Program-made: the position numbers and the translations under genes | Shown here: in pieces, positions 27,516-35,192 of the stretch | Numbering within the stretch: the stretch's first letter is position 1 | Layout of the letters: each line of letters opens with the position of its first letter | Notes under the pieces: model-generated | What the model saw: only the letters and a program-made list of their open reading frames with translations | The model's database searches: none | What the model was told of the DNA's origin: nothing | Assembly (NCBI RefSeq): GCF_036946125.1 | Contig: NZ_JAQIJT010000001.1 | Coordinates: 954,501-1,018,500 of the forward strand | From: Sphingomonas adhaesiva | Lineage (GTDB): Bacteria > Pseudomonadota > Alphaproteobacteria > Sphingomonadales > Sphingomonadaceae | DNA length: 64,000 bases | Direction: 5' to 3'

Positions 27516-27922
27516 TGGCGGCGGAGAAGGGAAGCGCGTTCCTGCTGAAGGTGGGGGATGGCGGCAATCCGGTGACGTACCGGACGGTGGCGGGGCTGCG
27601 CACGACGCAGCTGAGCATCAACGGCGAGGCGGTGGCGATCACCAGCAAGGATTCGGGCGGATGGCGCGAACTGCTGTCGGGCGCGGGCGTGCGGTCGGTC
27701 AGCGTGTCGGCGGCGGGCGTGTTCACCGGGTCCGCGGCGGAGACGCGGGTGAAGGCGAGCGCGCTGGCCGGAACGCTGGACGATTACCGCCTGACGTTCG
27801 AGGGCGGTGAGGCGATGACTGCGCGCTTCGTGGTGACGCGGCTGGACTATGCCGGCGATTACAACGGCGAGCGCAGCTACACGATCGCGCTGGAGAGCAG
27901 CGGCGTGGTGGTGAGCGCATGA
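27515..27922 (+). CDS. GTA major tail tube protein (gp9)
   Basis: A 135-residue beta-rich tail tube protein of the TP901-1-like type. Features are KGSAFLLKVGDGGNPVTYRT, INGEAVAITSKDSGGWRELL, SVSVSAAGVFTGS and YAGDYNGERSYTIALESSG, the standard order for the family. GGAGGAG precedes the ATG at 27515; the frame begins upstream at 27491 but that part lies within gp8. It overlaps gp10 as ATGA. Confidence 0.92.
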   Translation: MAAEKGSAFLLKVGDGGNPVTYRTVAGLRTTQLSINGEAVAITSKDSGGWRELLSGAGVRSVSVSAAGVFTGSAAETRVKASALAGTLDDYRLTFEGGEAMTARFVVTRLDYAGDYNGERSYTIALESSGVVVSA

Positions 27923-28233
27923 ACCCCGGCCCCAATCCGGTCAGGGGAGAGGCGGCGATCCGGGTGGCGGGGGAGGCGGTGGTGCTGCGACCGACCTTCG
28001 CCGCGCTGGTCGCCGCCGAGCAGGAGCTGGGGCCGCTGTTCGCCTTGGTCGAGCGCGCGGCGCAAGGCCGGCTGACGCTGGCGGAGACGGTGGCGCTGTT
28101 CTGGCACTGCCGCGCTGCCGCACCCGAGGCGCTGACGCGCGAGGCGATCGGCGAGGCGGTGGTGGCGCAGGGCGTGGCTGCGTGCGCGCCGGTGCTGAAC
28201 ACGCTGCTGCGCCAGATCCTGGCGGGGCGGTGA
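27919..28233 (+). CDS. GTA gp10, tail assembly chaperone-like
   Basis: A 104-residue protein of the family named gene transfer agent gp10 (a tail tube chaperone group). It has VVLRPTFAALVAAEQELGPL near the N terminus and LTREAIGEAVVAQGVAA further on, which is the helical pattern expected. In long-tailed phages this slot holds chaperones that coat the tape measure protein. Overlaps exist at both ends: ATGA with gp9 and GTGA with the next gene. Confidence 0.82.
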   Translation: MNPGPNPVRGEAAIRVAGEAVVLRPTFAALVAAEQELGPLFALVERAAQGRLTLAETVALFWHCRAAAPEALTREAIGEAVVAQGVAACAPVLNTLLRQILAGR

Positions 28234-28421
28234 ACTTCGCCGATCGGGCCGCGCGACTGGCGGGGCTGGCGGGCGTGGCGTTCGGGTGGCGGCCCGACGA
28301 ATTCTGGTGCGCGACGCCCGACGAGTTGGCGGCGCTGGTCGCCGCGCTGGCGCCGGAGGAGGCGACGCCCCCCGATGCGGGGCTGATCGCGCGGATGCAG
28401 GAGGCATTTCCGGATGGATGA
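28230..28421 (+). CDS. Small tail assembly chaperone (gp10.1 type)
   Basis: A 63-residue protein beginning VNFADRAARLAGLAGVAFGW then RPDEFWCATPDEL. The GW..PDEFW..TP.EL arrangement is the hallmark of the small phage tail assembly chaperones (rcc01693-like) placed before the tape measure gene in GTAs. The GTG start overlaps the gp10 stop, and its end overlaps the tape measure start by 8 bases. Confidence 0.85.
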   Translation: MNFADRAARLAGLAGVAFGWRPDEFWCATPDELAALVAALAPEEATPPDAGLIARMQEAFPDG

Positions 28422-28995
28422 GGAGATCGAGCGGCTGGTGATCGGCGTGCGTGCCGACACCGCCGCCTTTGCGCGCGACGTCGATGCGATGCGCGACACG
28501 CTGGAGGGGCCGTTCGCGCGCGGCGCGGATCGCGCCGGACGGGCGGTGGAGACGGCGCTGATACGCGCGGTCCGGACCGGCAAGCTGGGGTTCGACGACC
28601 TGAAGTCGGTCGCGTCGAGCGCGCTGGCGGAGATCGCCGCGGGCGCGATCCGCGCCGGGATCGGCAGCGTGATCGGAGGCGGAGGCGGGGGCGGGGTCGG
28701 GGGCGGCGTGGGCGCGGGGCTGGTGGGCGGATTGCTGGGCCTGCTGGGGTTGCCGGGGCGCGCCACCGGCGGGCCGGTCAGTCCGGGGCGCGCCTATCTG
28801 GTGGGGGAGCGGGGGCCGGAGGTCTTCGTGCCGACCAGCAGCGGGCAGGTGGCGGTGCCGGGCGCGGGCAGTGCGCGCGACGTGCGGGTGGCGATCACGG
28901 TGCAGGCCGGCGGGGGCGAGGCGCCCGCGGCGCTGGCGCGATCGGGCCGGCAGGTGGCGCGCGCGGTCCGCGCCGCGCTGATGGAGGGGCAATAG
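28414..28995 (+). CDS. GTA tail tape measure protein (gp11, short)
   Basis: A 193-residue tape measure protein. The N-terminal helix (VIGVRADTAAFARDVDAMRD) and the glycine-rich, membrane-like centre (GVGAGLVGGLLGLLGLPGRA) are followed by the typical block GGPVSPGRAYLVGERGPEVF. It is far shorter than phage tape measures, as expected for the short GTA tail; RcGTA gp11 is of similar size. It overlaps gp10.1 by 8 bases and ends directly before gp12. Confidence 0.9.
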   Translation: MDEEIERLVIGVRADTAAFARDVDAMRDTLEGPFARGADRAGRAVETALIRAVRTGKLGFDDLKSVASSALAEIAAGAIRAGIGSVIGGGGGGGVGGGVGAGLVGGLLGLLGLPGRATGGPVSPGRAYLVGERGPEVFVPTSSGQVAVPGAGSARDVRVAITVQAGGGEAPAALARSGRQVARAVRAALMEGQ

Positions 28996-31257
28996 ATGGG
29001 ATATTGGCTGGCGACCGAGCGGGTCGGGCAGGCGAGCGACGTCGTCACCCGCTTCGATCCGATGTTCTGGACGGTCAATTTCCCGCGGCCGATGATGGCG
29101 GCGGTGACGACGACCGCGCCCGATGCGCTGCGCGTGGATGCGGTGTTCTACGCCCGCGACGATCTGGCGGGGCTGATCTGGGAAAGTGCCGACTCGCACG
29201 ACCATCCGCTGCTGCGCTACGACACGAACCGCGACTATCGCGATTGCCGGCTGTCGTTCCGCTGGCGATCGGCGGGGGTGCTGCCGCTGGACGCGGTCAA
29301 CGGACCCGTCCTGACGATCGAGGGGCGCGATGCGCAGGGGCAGCAGCGCGCCTGGTACGTGCGGCTGTGGAACTATGCGCAGGGCACGCCCACCGATGCG
29401 CGCGTGACGATCGATTTCGCGACCGTGCGCGGCGGCTTCCTGCTGCCGGGCGAGGCGGATCCGGTGTGGGCCGGGGACATCGAGCGGATGTTCGTGTCGC
29501 TGGTGGCGCCGGGATACGACGCCGCTGGCGGCGCGCTGCCCGCGGCGGTCGAGGGGTGGGTCGAACTGTCGGAGATGGCGTGCACCGGCGCGGGCGCGGT
29601 TCTGCCGATCGGCGACGTGGTGGTCCCGGCGCACGACCTGCGCATCGCGAGTGGTTACGACGACAGCTATCACCTGACCCCGGCGCGGCTGCTGCGCAAC
29701 GCGCTGCACCTGGGGTATCGCGGCGCGATCGTCCATTATGTCGGGATGAGCCATTATTTCCGGCTCGATGCCGCCGGGCTGGCGACGACCGCAGGGGGCG
29801 CGCTGAACGTCGCGTGTCGGGCGTGGCATCGCGATTTCGCGTCGCGGGCGGGGGCGCTCGGCTATGACGTGATCTGGTCGCTGTCCTACGAATTGTTCGA
29901 TGCGCATTGCCCCGCGGCGTGGAAGCAGCGCGCGGCGGACGGGTCGCCCGCGCTGACCGGGTGGGTGCCGCCGTCCACCCTGCTGTCGCCGACGCACGGC
30001 GCGGCGATGGCGTATCTGCAGGCGGTGGCGCGCGCGTTCGTCGCGATCGGGGCGGCGGCGGGGCTGGCGCCGCATTTCCAGGTGGGGGAGCCGTGGTGGT
30101 GGGTGACGCCGGACGGGGCGCGCCCGTGCCTCTACGATGCGAGCGCGGTGGCGGCGCTGGCGCCGGTGCCGATCGCGACCGTGCGGGGCGCGCTGGACGC
30201 GGCGCAGCGTGCGACGCTGGACCGGGCGGGCGCGGCGCTGGCGGCGTCGACCGCGGCGCTGGTCGCGGCGGTGAGGGCGGAGCGCGGCGACTGCCGCACC
30301 TACCTGCTGACGTATCTGCCGACGGTACTGGATGCCGCCGCGCCCGAGGCGAAGCGGATGAACATGCCGACCGGGTGGGCGACGCCGGCGTTCGACGTGC
30401 TCCAGCTGGAGGATTACGACTGGGTCACCGCGGGCGACACCGCGTCGAGCGCGGCCGGGGTGGCGGCGGCGGTGGCGCGGCTGGGCTATCCGGCGGCGCG
30501 ACAGGATTATCTCTCGGGCTTCGTGCTGTCCGCGGCGGATCGCGGGCAGTGGCGCGCGATCGTCGCGGCGGCGGGGACGGCGCAGCGGCGCGGGGTGGCG
30601 CGCGTGTACCTGTGGGCGCTGCCGCAGGTGATGCGGGACGGGCTGATCTATTGGCAGGAGGAGGCGCGGGTGGACGCTTTCGATGACGTGACGTTCCCGC
30701 TGGCGCTGGGCCGCGAGGCGGAGGTGACGCCGGGCTTTTCGACCAACATCACCACGAGTGCCGGCGGGCGCGAGACGCGCAACGTCGCCTGGACGCAGGC
30801 GCGCACGCGCTACGATGTCGGCCCCGGCGTGCGCGGCGAGGCGGACGTGGCGACGCTGCTCGCCTTCTTTCGCGCGCGGCAGGGGCCGGCGCGCGCGTTC
30901 CGGCTGCGCGATCCGTTCGACTGGCGCGCGAGCGGCGAGGCGATCGGGACCGGCGACGGGGTGCGGCGCACGTTCGCGCTCGCCAGGAATTACGGCGCCG
31001 CGGTGCGGCGGATCACGCGGCCGGTGGCGGGGACGGTGCAGGTGACGGTCGACGGTGTCGCGACGCAGCGCTTCGCGATGGCGGCGCTGGGCGAGGTGGT
31101 GCTGGATGCCGCACCCGCGGCGGGCGCGGTGGTGCGCGCGTCGTTCGACTTCGACGTGCCGGTGCGGTTCGCCGAGGACCAGCTGAGCGTGGCGCGCGCG
31201 ACGCATCTGGCGGGGACCGCGCCGAGCGTTCCGCTGATCGAGGTGCGGGAGGCATGA
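28996..31257 (+). CDS. GTA distal tail protein (gp12, DUF2460) with large N-terminal glycosidase-like fusion
   Basis: A 753-residue protein where RcGTA has a gp12 of about 200 residues. Only the last ~195 residues (from about 559, AFDDVTFPLALGREAEVTPG, to PVRFAEDQL) are DUF2460. Residues 1-200 look like a beta-sandwich (YVRLWNYAQGTPTDARVTID). Residues about 210-555 read like an alpha/beta barrel with alternating strands such as YRGAIVHYVG, YDVIWSLSYELFDAH, LAPHFQVGEPWWWV (Glu365), FDVLQLEDYDW (Glu472) and RVYLWALPQVMRDGLIYW. Glutamates at the ends of predicted strands fit a retaining glycosidase, but activity is only inferred. It ends in an ATGA overlap with gp13. Confidence 0.85.
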   Translation: MGYWLATERVGQASDVVTRFDPMFWTVNFPRPMMAAVTTTAPDALRVDAVFYARDDLAGLIWESADSHDHPLLRYDTNRDYRDCRLSFRWRSAGVLPLDAVNGPVLTIEGRDAQGQQRAWYVRLWNYAQGTPTDARVTIDFATVRGGFLLPGEADPVWAGDIERMFVSLVAPGYDAAGGALPAAVEGWVELSEMACTGAGAVLPIGDVVVPAHDLRIASGYDDSYHLTPARLLRNALHLGYRGAIVHYVGMSHYFRLDAAGLATTAGGALNVACRAWHRDFASRAGALGYDVIWSLSYELFDAHCPAAWKQRAADGSPALTGWVPPSTLLSPTHGAAMAYLQAVARAFVAIGAAAGLAPHFQVGEPWWWVTPDGARPCLYDASAVAALAPVPIATVRGALDAAQRATLDRAGAALAASTAALVAAVRAERGDCRTYLLTYLPTVLDAAAPEAKRMNMPTGWATPAFDVLQLEDYDWVTAGDTASSAAGVAAAVARLGYPAARQDYLSGFVLSAADRGQWRAIVAAAGTAQRRGVARVYLWALPQVMRDGLIYWQEEARVDAFDDVTFPLALGREAEVTPGFSTNITTSAGGRETRNVAWTQARTRYDVGPGVRGEADVATLLAFFRARQGPARAFRLRDPFDWRASGEAIGTGDGVRRTFALARNYGAAVRRITRPVAGTVQVTVDGVATQRFAMAALGEVVLDAAPAAGAVVRASFDFDVPVRFAEDQLSVARATHLAGTAPSVPLIEVREA

Positions 31258-32060
31258 GCGCCGATCGGGTGACCGCGCTGTCGCTGTGCTGGCGGATCGA
31301 GCGGCGCGACGGGGTGACGGTCGCGCTGACCGATCACGACCGGGATCTGGACGTGGACGCGGTGACGTACCGCGCCGCGCCGGGGATGACCCCGTCGGCG
31401 ATCGTGCGCGCCGGAGGGGTGGAGGCGGATACGATGGAGGCGACGGGCGCGCTGGATGCGGCGGCACTGACCGCGCGCGATCTGGGGGCGGGGCGCTGGG
31501 ATGCGGCGCGGGTGGTGATGTTCGCGTGGCGCCGCGACGACCCGTCCGCTGCGCCGATCCCGCTCGGCGAGGGGCGGATCGGGGAGGTGGAGATGCGCGA
31601 CGGCACCTTTACCGCGGAACTGCGCGGCGCGGCGGCGGCATTGGCGCGGCCGGTGACGGAGGCGACCGCGCCGGCGTGCCGTGCGCAACTGGGCGATGCG
31701 CGCTGTCGCGTGCCGATGGCGCCGCGGCGACGGTTCGCACGCGTGGCGGCGGCGCTGGGTGAGGTTGTGACGCTGGAGGCGGGCGAGCCGGTCGCCAATG
31801 CGTACGGCGAGGGGCGGCTGCGTTGGTTCGGCGGCGCGAACAGCGGACTGGAAAGCGTGGTGACCGCATCCGCCGGGGCGACACTGACGCTGCGCCATGC
31901 CCCGCCCTTCGCGGTGGAGGCGGGGGTGTTGGTCGAGGTGGTGGAGGGGTGCGACAAGACGATCGCGACCTGTGCCGCGCGCTTCGGCAATGCGATCAAC
32001 TTCCGCGGCGAACCCTATGTGCCGGGGATCGACCTGCTGACGCGTTATCCCGGGGCATGA
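31254..32060 (+). CDS. GTA tail protein gp13 (DUF2163 / BR0599 family)
   Basis: A 268-residue baseplate hub protein. The family pattern is complete: LCWRIERRDGVTVALTDHDR near the N terminus, YRAAPGMTPSAIV, GRIGEVEMRDGTFTAELRG, CRAQLGDARCRVPM, and the C-terminal cysteine block GCDKTIATCAARFGNAINFR with GEPYVPG. The four cysteines (two CxxxxxxxxxC-like pairs) resemble the Fe-S-binding hub of RcGTA gp13; metal binding was not tested here. ATGA overlaps with both neighbours indicate coupled translation. Confidence 0.9.
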   Translation: MSADRVTALSLCWRIERRDGVTVALTDHDRDLDVDAVTYRAAPGMTPSAIVRAGGVEADTMEATGALDAAALTARDLGAGRWDAARVVMFAWRRDDPSAAPIPLGEGRIGEVEMRDGTFTAELRGAAAALARPVTEATAPACRAQLGDARCRVPMAPRRRFARVAAALGEVVTLEAGEPVANAYGEGRLRWFGGANSGLESVVTASAGATLTLRHAPPFAVEAGVLVEVVEGCDKTIATCAARFGNAINFRGEPYVPGIDLLTRYPGA

Positions 32061-32434
32061 CCGCGGGGGAGCAGGTCGCGGCGGCGGCGCTGGCGACGGT
32101 AGGGTCAAGGTTTCGGGCACAGGGGCGCGATCCGGCGCTGGGGCTCGATTGCGTGGGCGTGGTGGCGGTGGCGCTGGGGGAGCGCGGGCTGCCGCGAGAC
32201 TATCCGCTGCGCTCGGCGACGTGGCGGGTGGAGCAGGTGCCGGGCGGGATGGTCGCGTGCGACGGCGATGCCATCGGCGACGTGCTGCTGTGCCGGGTGA
32301 CGGTGGCGCAGCTTCATCTGGTGGTGCGCACGGCGGGCGGGTTCGTCCACGCCGATGCGGGGCTTCGCCGCGTCGTCGAGCGGCCGGGCAAGGTACCGTG
32401 GCCGGTCGTGGCGGCCTGGCGGAAGGAGGGGTGA
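32057..32434 (+). CDS. GTA cell-wall peptidase (gp14, NlpC/P60 type)
   Basis: A 125-residue NlpC/P60-type peptidase. The catalytic Cys32 is in LGLDCVGVVAV, His87 is in VAQLHLVV and a further His98 in GFVHADAG. This matches the compact GTA peptidase thought to open peptidoglycan during delivery. Start ATG overlaps the gp13 stop. No signal peptide, as expected for a virion protein. The ending PWPVVAAWRKEG is followed by a strong ribosome binding site for gp15. Confidence 0.88.
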   Translation: MTAGEQVAAAALATVGSRFRAQGRDPALGLDCVGVVAVALGERGLPRDYPLRSATWRVEQVPGGMVACDGDAIGDVLLCRVTVAQLHLVVRTAGGFVHADAGLRRVVERPGKVPWPVVAAWRKEG

Positions 32435-32435
32435 G

Positions 32436-34553
32436 ATGGCGACGCTGGTACTGACGGCGGTGGGCACCGCGATCGGCGGGCCGATCGGGGCGGCGCTGGG
32501 CGCGGCGATCGGGCAGACGGTCGACCGCGCGTTCCTCTCCCCGGGCGGGGGGCGGCAGGGACCGCGGCTGAGCGACCTGCGGGTGCAGACATCCTCCTAC
32601 GGAGCGCCGATCGCGAAGGTGTTCGGCACGATGCGCGTCGCGGGATGCGTGATCTGGTCGACCGACCTGATCGAGACGCGGGGCCAGGCGGGGGGCGGAA
32701 AGGGGCAGCCGAGCGTCACCACCTACAGCTATGCCGCATCCTTCGCGGTGGCGCTGTCGGCGCGGCCGATCCAGGGCGTGGGGCGGATCTGGGCCGACGG
32801 CAAGCTGTTGCGCGGGGCGGCGGGCGACTGGAAGAGTGCGACCGGGTACCGGCTGCACCGCGGCGGGGAGGATCAGCCGCCCGATCCGCTGATCGCGAGC
32901 CTGGAGGCGGCCGCGCCGGCGCATCGCGGCATCGCCTATGCGGTGTTCGAGAATTTGCAGCTCGCGGACTTCGGCAATCGGATACCGTCGCTGACGTTCG
33001 AGGTCGTCGCGGATGAGGTCGCGCCGTCGATCGGCGACGTCGCGCGGGCGCTTGCGCCGGAGGTGATCGCAGGGCCGGGGCCGACGCAGCCGGTGCCCGG
33101 CTTTGCGGCGACGGGGGATAGCGCGGCGGCGGCGCTGTCGACGCTGGCGTCGCTGGGGGGCGCGTGGCTGGTCCCCGAGGGACGCTCGATGCGGATCGCG
33201 GACCGCCTGCCGGCCGCGACGATGCTGGATGCCGATACGGACGTGGCGGAATCGCGGCGACCGATCGAGACGGTGCCGCGCACGCTCGCGCTGTCCTATT
33301 ACGATCCGGCGCGCGACTATCAGATCGGGGTGCAGCAGGCGCGGCGTGGCGGCGGCGGCTGGCGCGAGGAGACGGTCGCGCTGCCGATGGTGCTGAGCGC
33401 GGCCGCCGCCCGCGGCGCGGTGGAGGCGGCGTTGCGGCGGGCGGAGCGCGACCGCGTGACGCGGCGGGTGACGCTGGATGCCACGTCGATCGGGGTGGCG
33501 CCGGGGGCGGCGGTGCGCCTGCCGGCGGTGCCGGGGATCTGGCGGGTGACGCGCGCGAGCGTCGAGGCGTTCCGGGTGACGCTGGACCTGTCCCCCGGCG
33601 AGCGCGATGCGCCTGCGGCGGTGGTGGCCGATCCGGGGCGCGGCGCGGCGGCGCCGGACGTGGTGATCGGCGCCACGAACCTGATCGCGGTCGAGCTGCC
33701 CGGGCTGGACGAGCGGCTGGCGGCCGAGGCGTCGCTGACGGTCTTCGCCGCGGGCGGGGATGCGGGGTGGCGGCAGGCCTCGGTACTCTTCAGTCGCGAT
33801 GCCGGGGCGAGTTGGGAGGCGGTGGGGACCAGCGCTGCGCCCGCCGTCATGGGCGCGCTGGCGAACGACATGCCGCTCGTGCCGGGTGTGCTGGAGGACC
33901 GGGTCAGCGCGATGGAGGTGGCGTTGCTGCACGATGCGATGACGCTGCAATCCGCCACCCCGGCGGCGCGGGACCGGGGCGCGAACCTGGCGCTGGTCGG
34001 CGACGAGTTGATCCAGTTCGGCGAGGCGGTTCAGGTGGCGCCGTGCCGCTGGCGGTTGTCGCGACTGTGGCGGGCGCGGCGGGGGACACCGGCGGCGGCG
34101 CATGGGGCGGGCGCGCGCTTCGTGCTGGTGGAGCGGGATGCGATGCTGACGATCCCGCTGGCGGGCGCGGTGGCGGGTTCCGCGGTGCAGGTGCTGGCGA
34201 GTGGGGTGGGCGACGTCGCCGGGCCCGTCGCCGCCTCCGCCACGGTAACGGGTATGTCGATCGCGCCCCCCTCGCCGGTGCGGCTGCGGGGTGTGCGGCA
34301 GGCGGACGGCACCGCCATGCTGTCGTGGACGCGGCGAAGCCGGTCCGGCTGGTACTGGCGCGACGGAGGCGATGCGCCGCTGGGCGAGGAAGCCGAGCGC
34401 TATCTGGTGACGATCGAGGAGGGCGACGGCGCGCGCCGCTTCGTCACCGGGATACCGCGACTGACCGTCGCCATCGGTGGCGGGCCCGCGGTCGTGTCGG
34501 TTCGGCAACAGGGCACCGTCGCGGCGTCGGCCGCCGCGACGCTGACGATATAG
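32436..34553 (+). CDS. GTA baseplate/host-specificity protein (gp15), short form without visible TIM barrel
   Basis: A 705-residue protein in the place of RcGTA gp15, which is about 1300 residues. The start is typical of phage tail hub proteins (LTAVGTAIGGPIGAALGAAI, QTSSYGAPIAKVFGTMRVAG). It continues with LSYYDPARDYQIGVQQARRG (Phage-tail_3 region) and C-terminal beta domains (PVRLRGVRQADGTAMLSWTR). The GTA TIM-barrel region of the long gp15 is not seen between these blocks. A very strong site, GGAAGGAGG, precedes the ATG. It would form the tail tip and touch the recipient cell. DUF2793 follows. Confidence 0.85.
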   Translation: MATLVLTAVGTAIGGPIGAALGAAIGQTVDRAFLSPGGGRQGPRLSDLRVQTSSYGAPIAKVFGTMRVAGCVIWSTDLIETRGQAGGGKGQPSVTTYSYAASFAVALSARPIQGVGRIWADGKLLRGAAGDWKSATGYRLHRGGEDQPPDPLIASLEAAAPAHRGIAYAVFENLQLADFGNRIPSLTFEVVADEVAPSIGDVARALAPEVIAGPGPTQPVPGFAATGDSAAAALSTLASLGGAWLVPEGRSMRIADRLPAATMLDADTDVAESRRPIETVPRTLALSYYDPARDYQIGVQQARRGGGGWREETVALPMVLSAAAARGAVEAALRRAERDRVTRRVTLDATSIGVAPGAAVRLPAVPGIWRVTRASVEAFRVTLDLSPGERDAPAAVVADPGRGAAAPDVVIGATNLIAVELPGLDERLAAEASLTVFAAGGDAGWRQASVLFSRDAGASWEAVGTSAAPAVMGALANDMPLVPGVLEDRVSAMEVALLHDAMTLQSATPAARDRGANLALVGDELIQFGEAVQVAPCRWRLSRLWRARRGTPAAAHGAGARFVLVERDAMLTIPLAGAVAGSAVQVLASGVGDVAGPVAASATVTGMSIAPPSPVRLRGVRQADGTAMLSWTRRSRSGWYWRDGGDAPLGEEAERYLVTIEEGDGARRFVTGIPRLTVAIGGGPAVVSVRQQGTVAASAAATLTI

Positions 34554-34560
34554 GAGACGG

Positions 34561-35064
34561 GTGGTGGACGACGGAACCGTTCGATTGGCGCTGCCGCTGC
34601 TGGAGGCGGGGCAGGCGCAGAAGGAAGTGACCCACAACGAAGCGCTCGCGGTGCTGGACATCGCGGTCCAGGCGGTGGTGCAGGGTGGCCCGGTCGACCA
34701 GCCACCGGCGGCGCCCGCCCCCGGCCAATGCTGGATCGTCGGCACCGCGCCGCAGGGACCCTGGGCGGGGCGGGCCGGCGCGCTGGCGGGCTGGACCGAC
34801 GCCGGCTGGCGCTTCGCGCCGGCGGCGAACGGCTGGCGGGTGTGGGATGCGGTCGCGAACCAGCCGTGGCGGATGACCCCGACCGGGTGGGAGCGCGGCA
34901 TCGTCCGGGCCGAGCAGGTGAGGATCGGCGGCAGGCAGGTCGTCGGTGCGCAGCGGCCCGCCATTTCCGACGTGAGCGGCGGTGCCACGATCGATGCCGA
35001 AGGCCGCGCTGCGCTGGCTAAAATACTGGATACGCTGCGTCAGCACGGCCTGATCGCGACATGA
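34561..35064 (+). CDS. DUF2793 protein ending the GTA operon
   Basis: A 167-residue DUF2793 protein. The family signature is clear: LALPLLEAGQAQKEVTHNEA, CWIVGTAPQGPWAGRAGALA, GWTDAGWRFAPAANGW and a C-terminal helix AALAKILDTLRQHGLI. Such proteins close alphaproteobacterial GTA and phage tail operons; the linker to host recognition or a tail-fibre role is an inference. Start is GTG at 34561 or, with better spacing to AGGAG, GTG at 34564. Confidence 0.85.
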   Translation: MVDDGTVRLALPLLEAGQAQKEVTHNEALAVLDIAVQAVVQGGPVDQPPAAPAPGQCWIVGTAPQGPWAGRAGALAGWTDAGWRFAPAANGWRVWDAVANQPWRMTPTGWERGIVRAEQVRIGGRQVVGAQRPAISDVSGGATIDAEGRAALAKILDTLRQHGLIAT

Positions 35065-35192
35065 GGCCAGGCGGCGGCCGCGCCTGTGGTGTGTCGAATG
35101 TGCAACAGTGGCTGCCTTTTGTCAGCTTGTCGGGAAACCATCGTTCCGATAGTGGGTTTGGCTGTCCGTAGTGACACCATGGAAAGGGGATT

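Noticed and set aside
27877..34988. Two 1196- and 1332-residue minus-strand frames across the GTA tail genes
   Set aside because: Third-position GC bias keeps the opposite strand open. The predicted proteins are histidine/arginine/proline-rich and lack domains.
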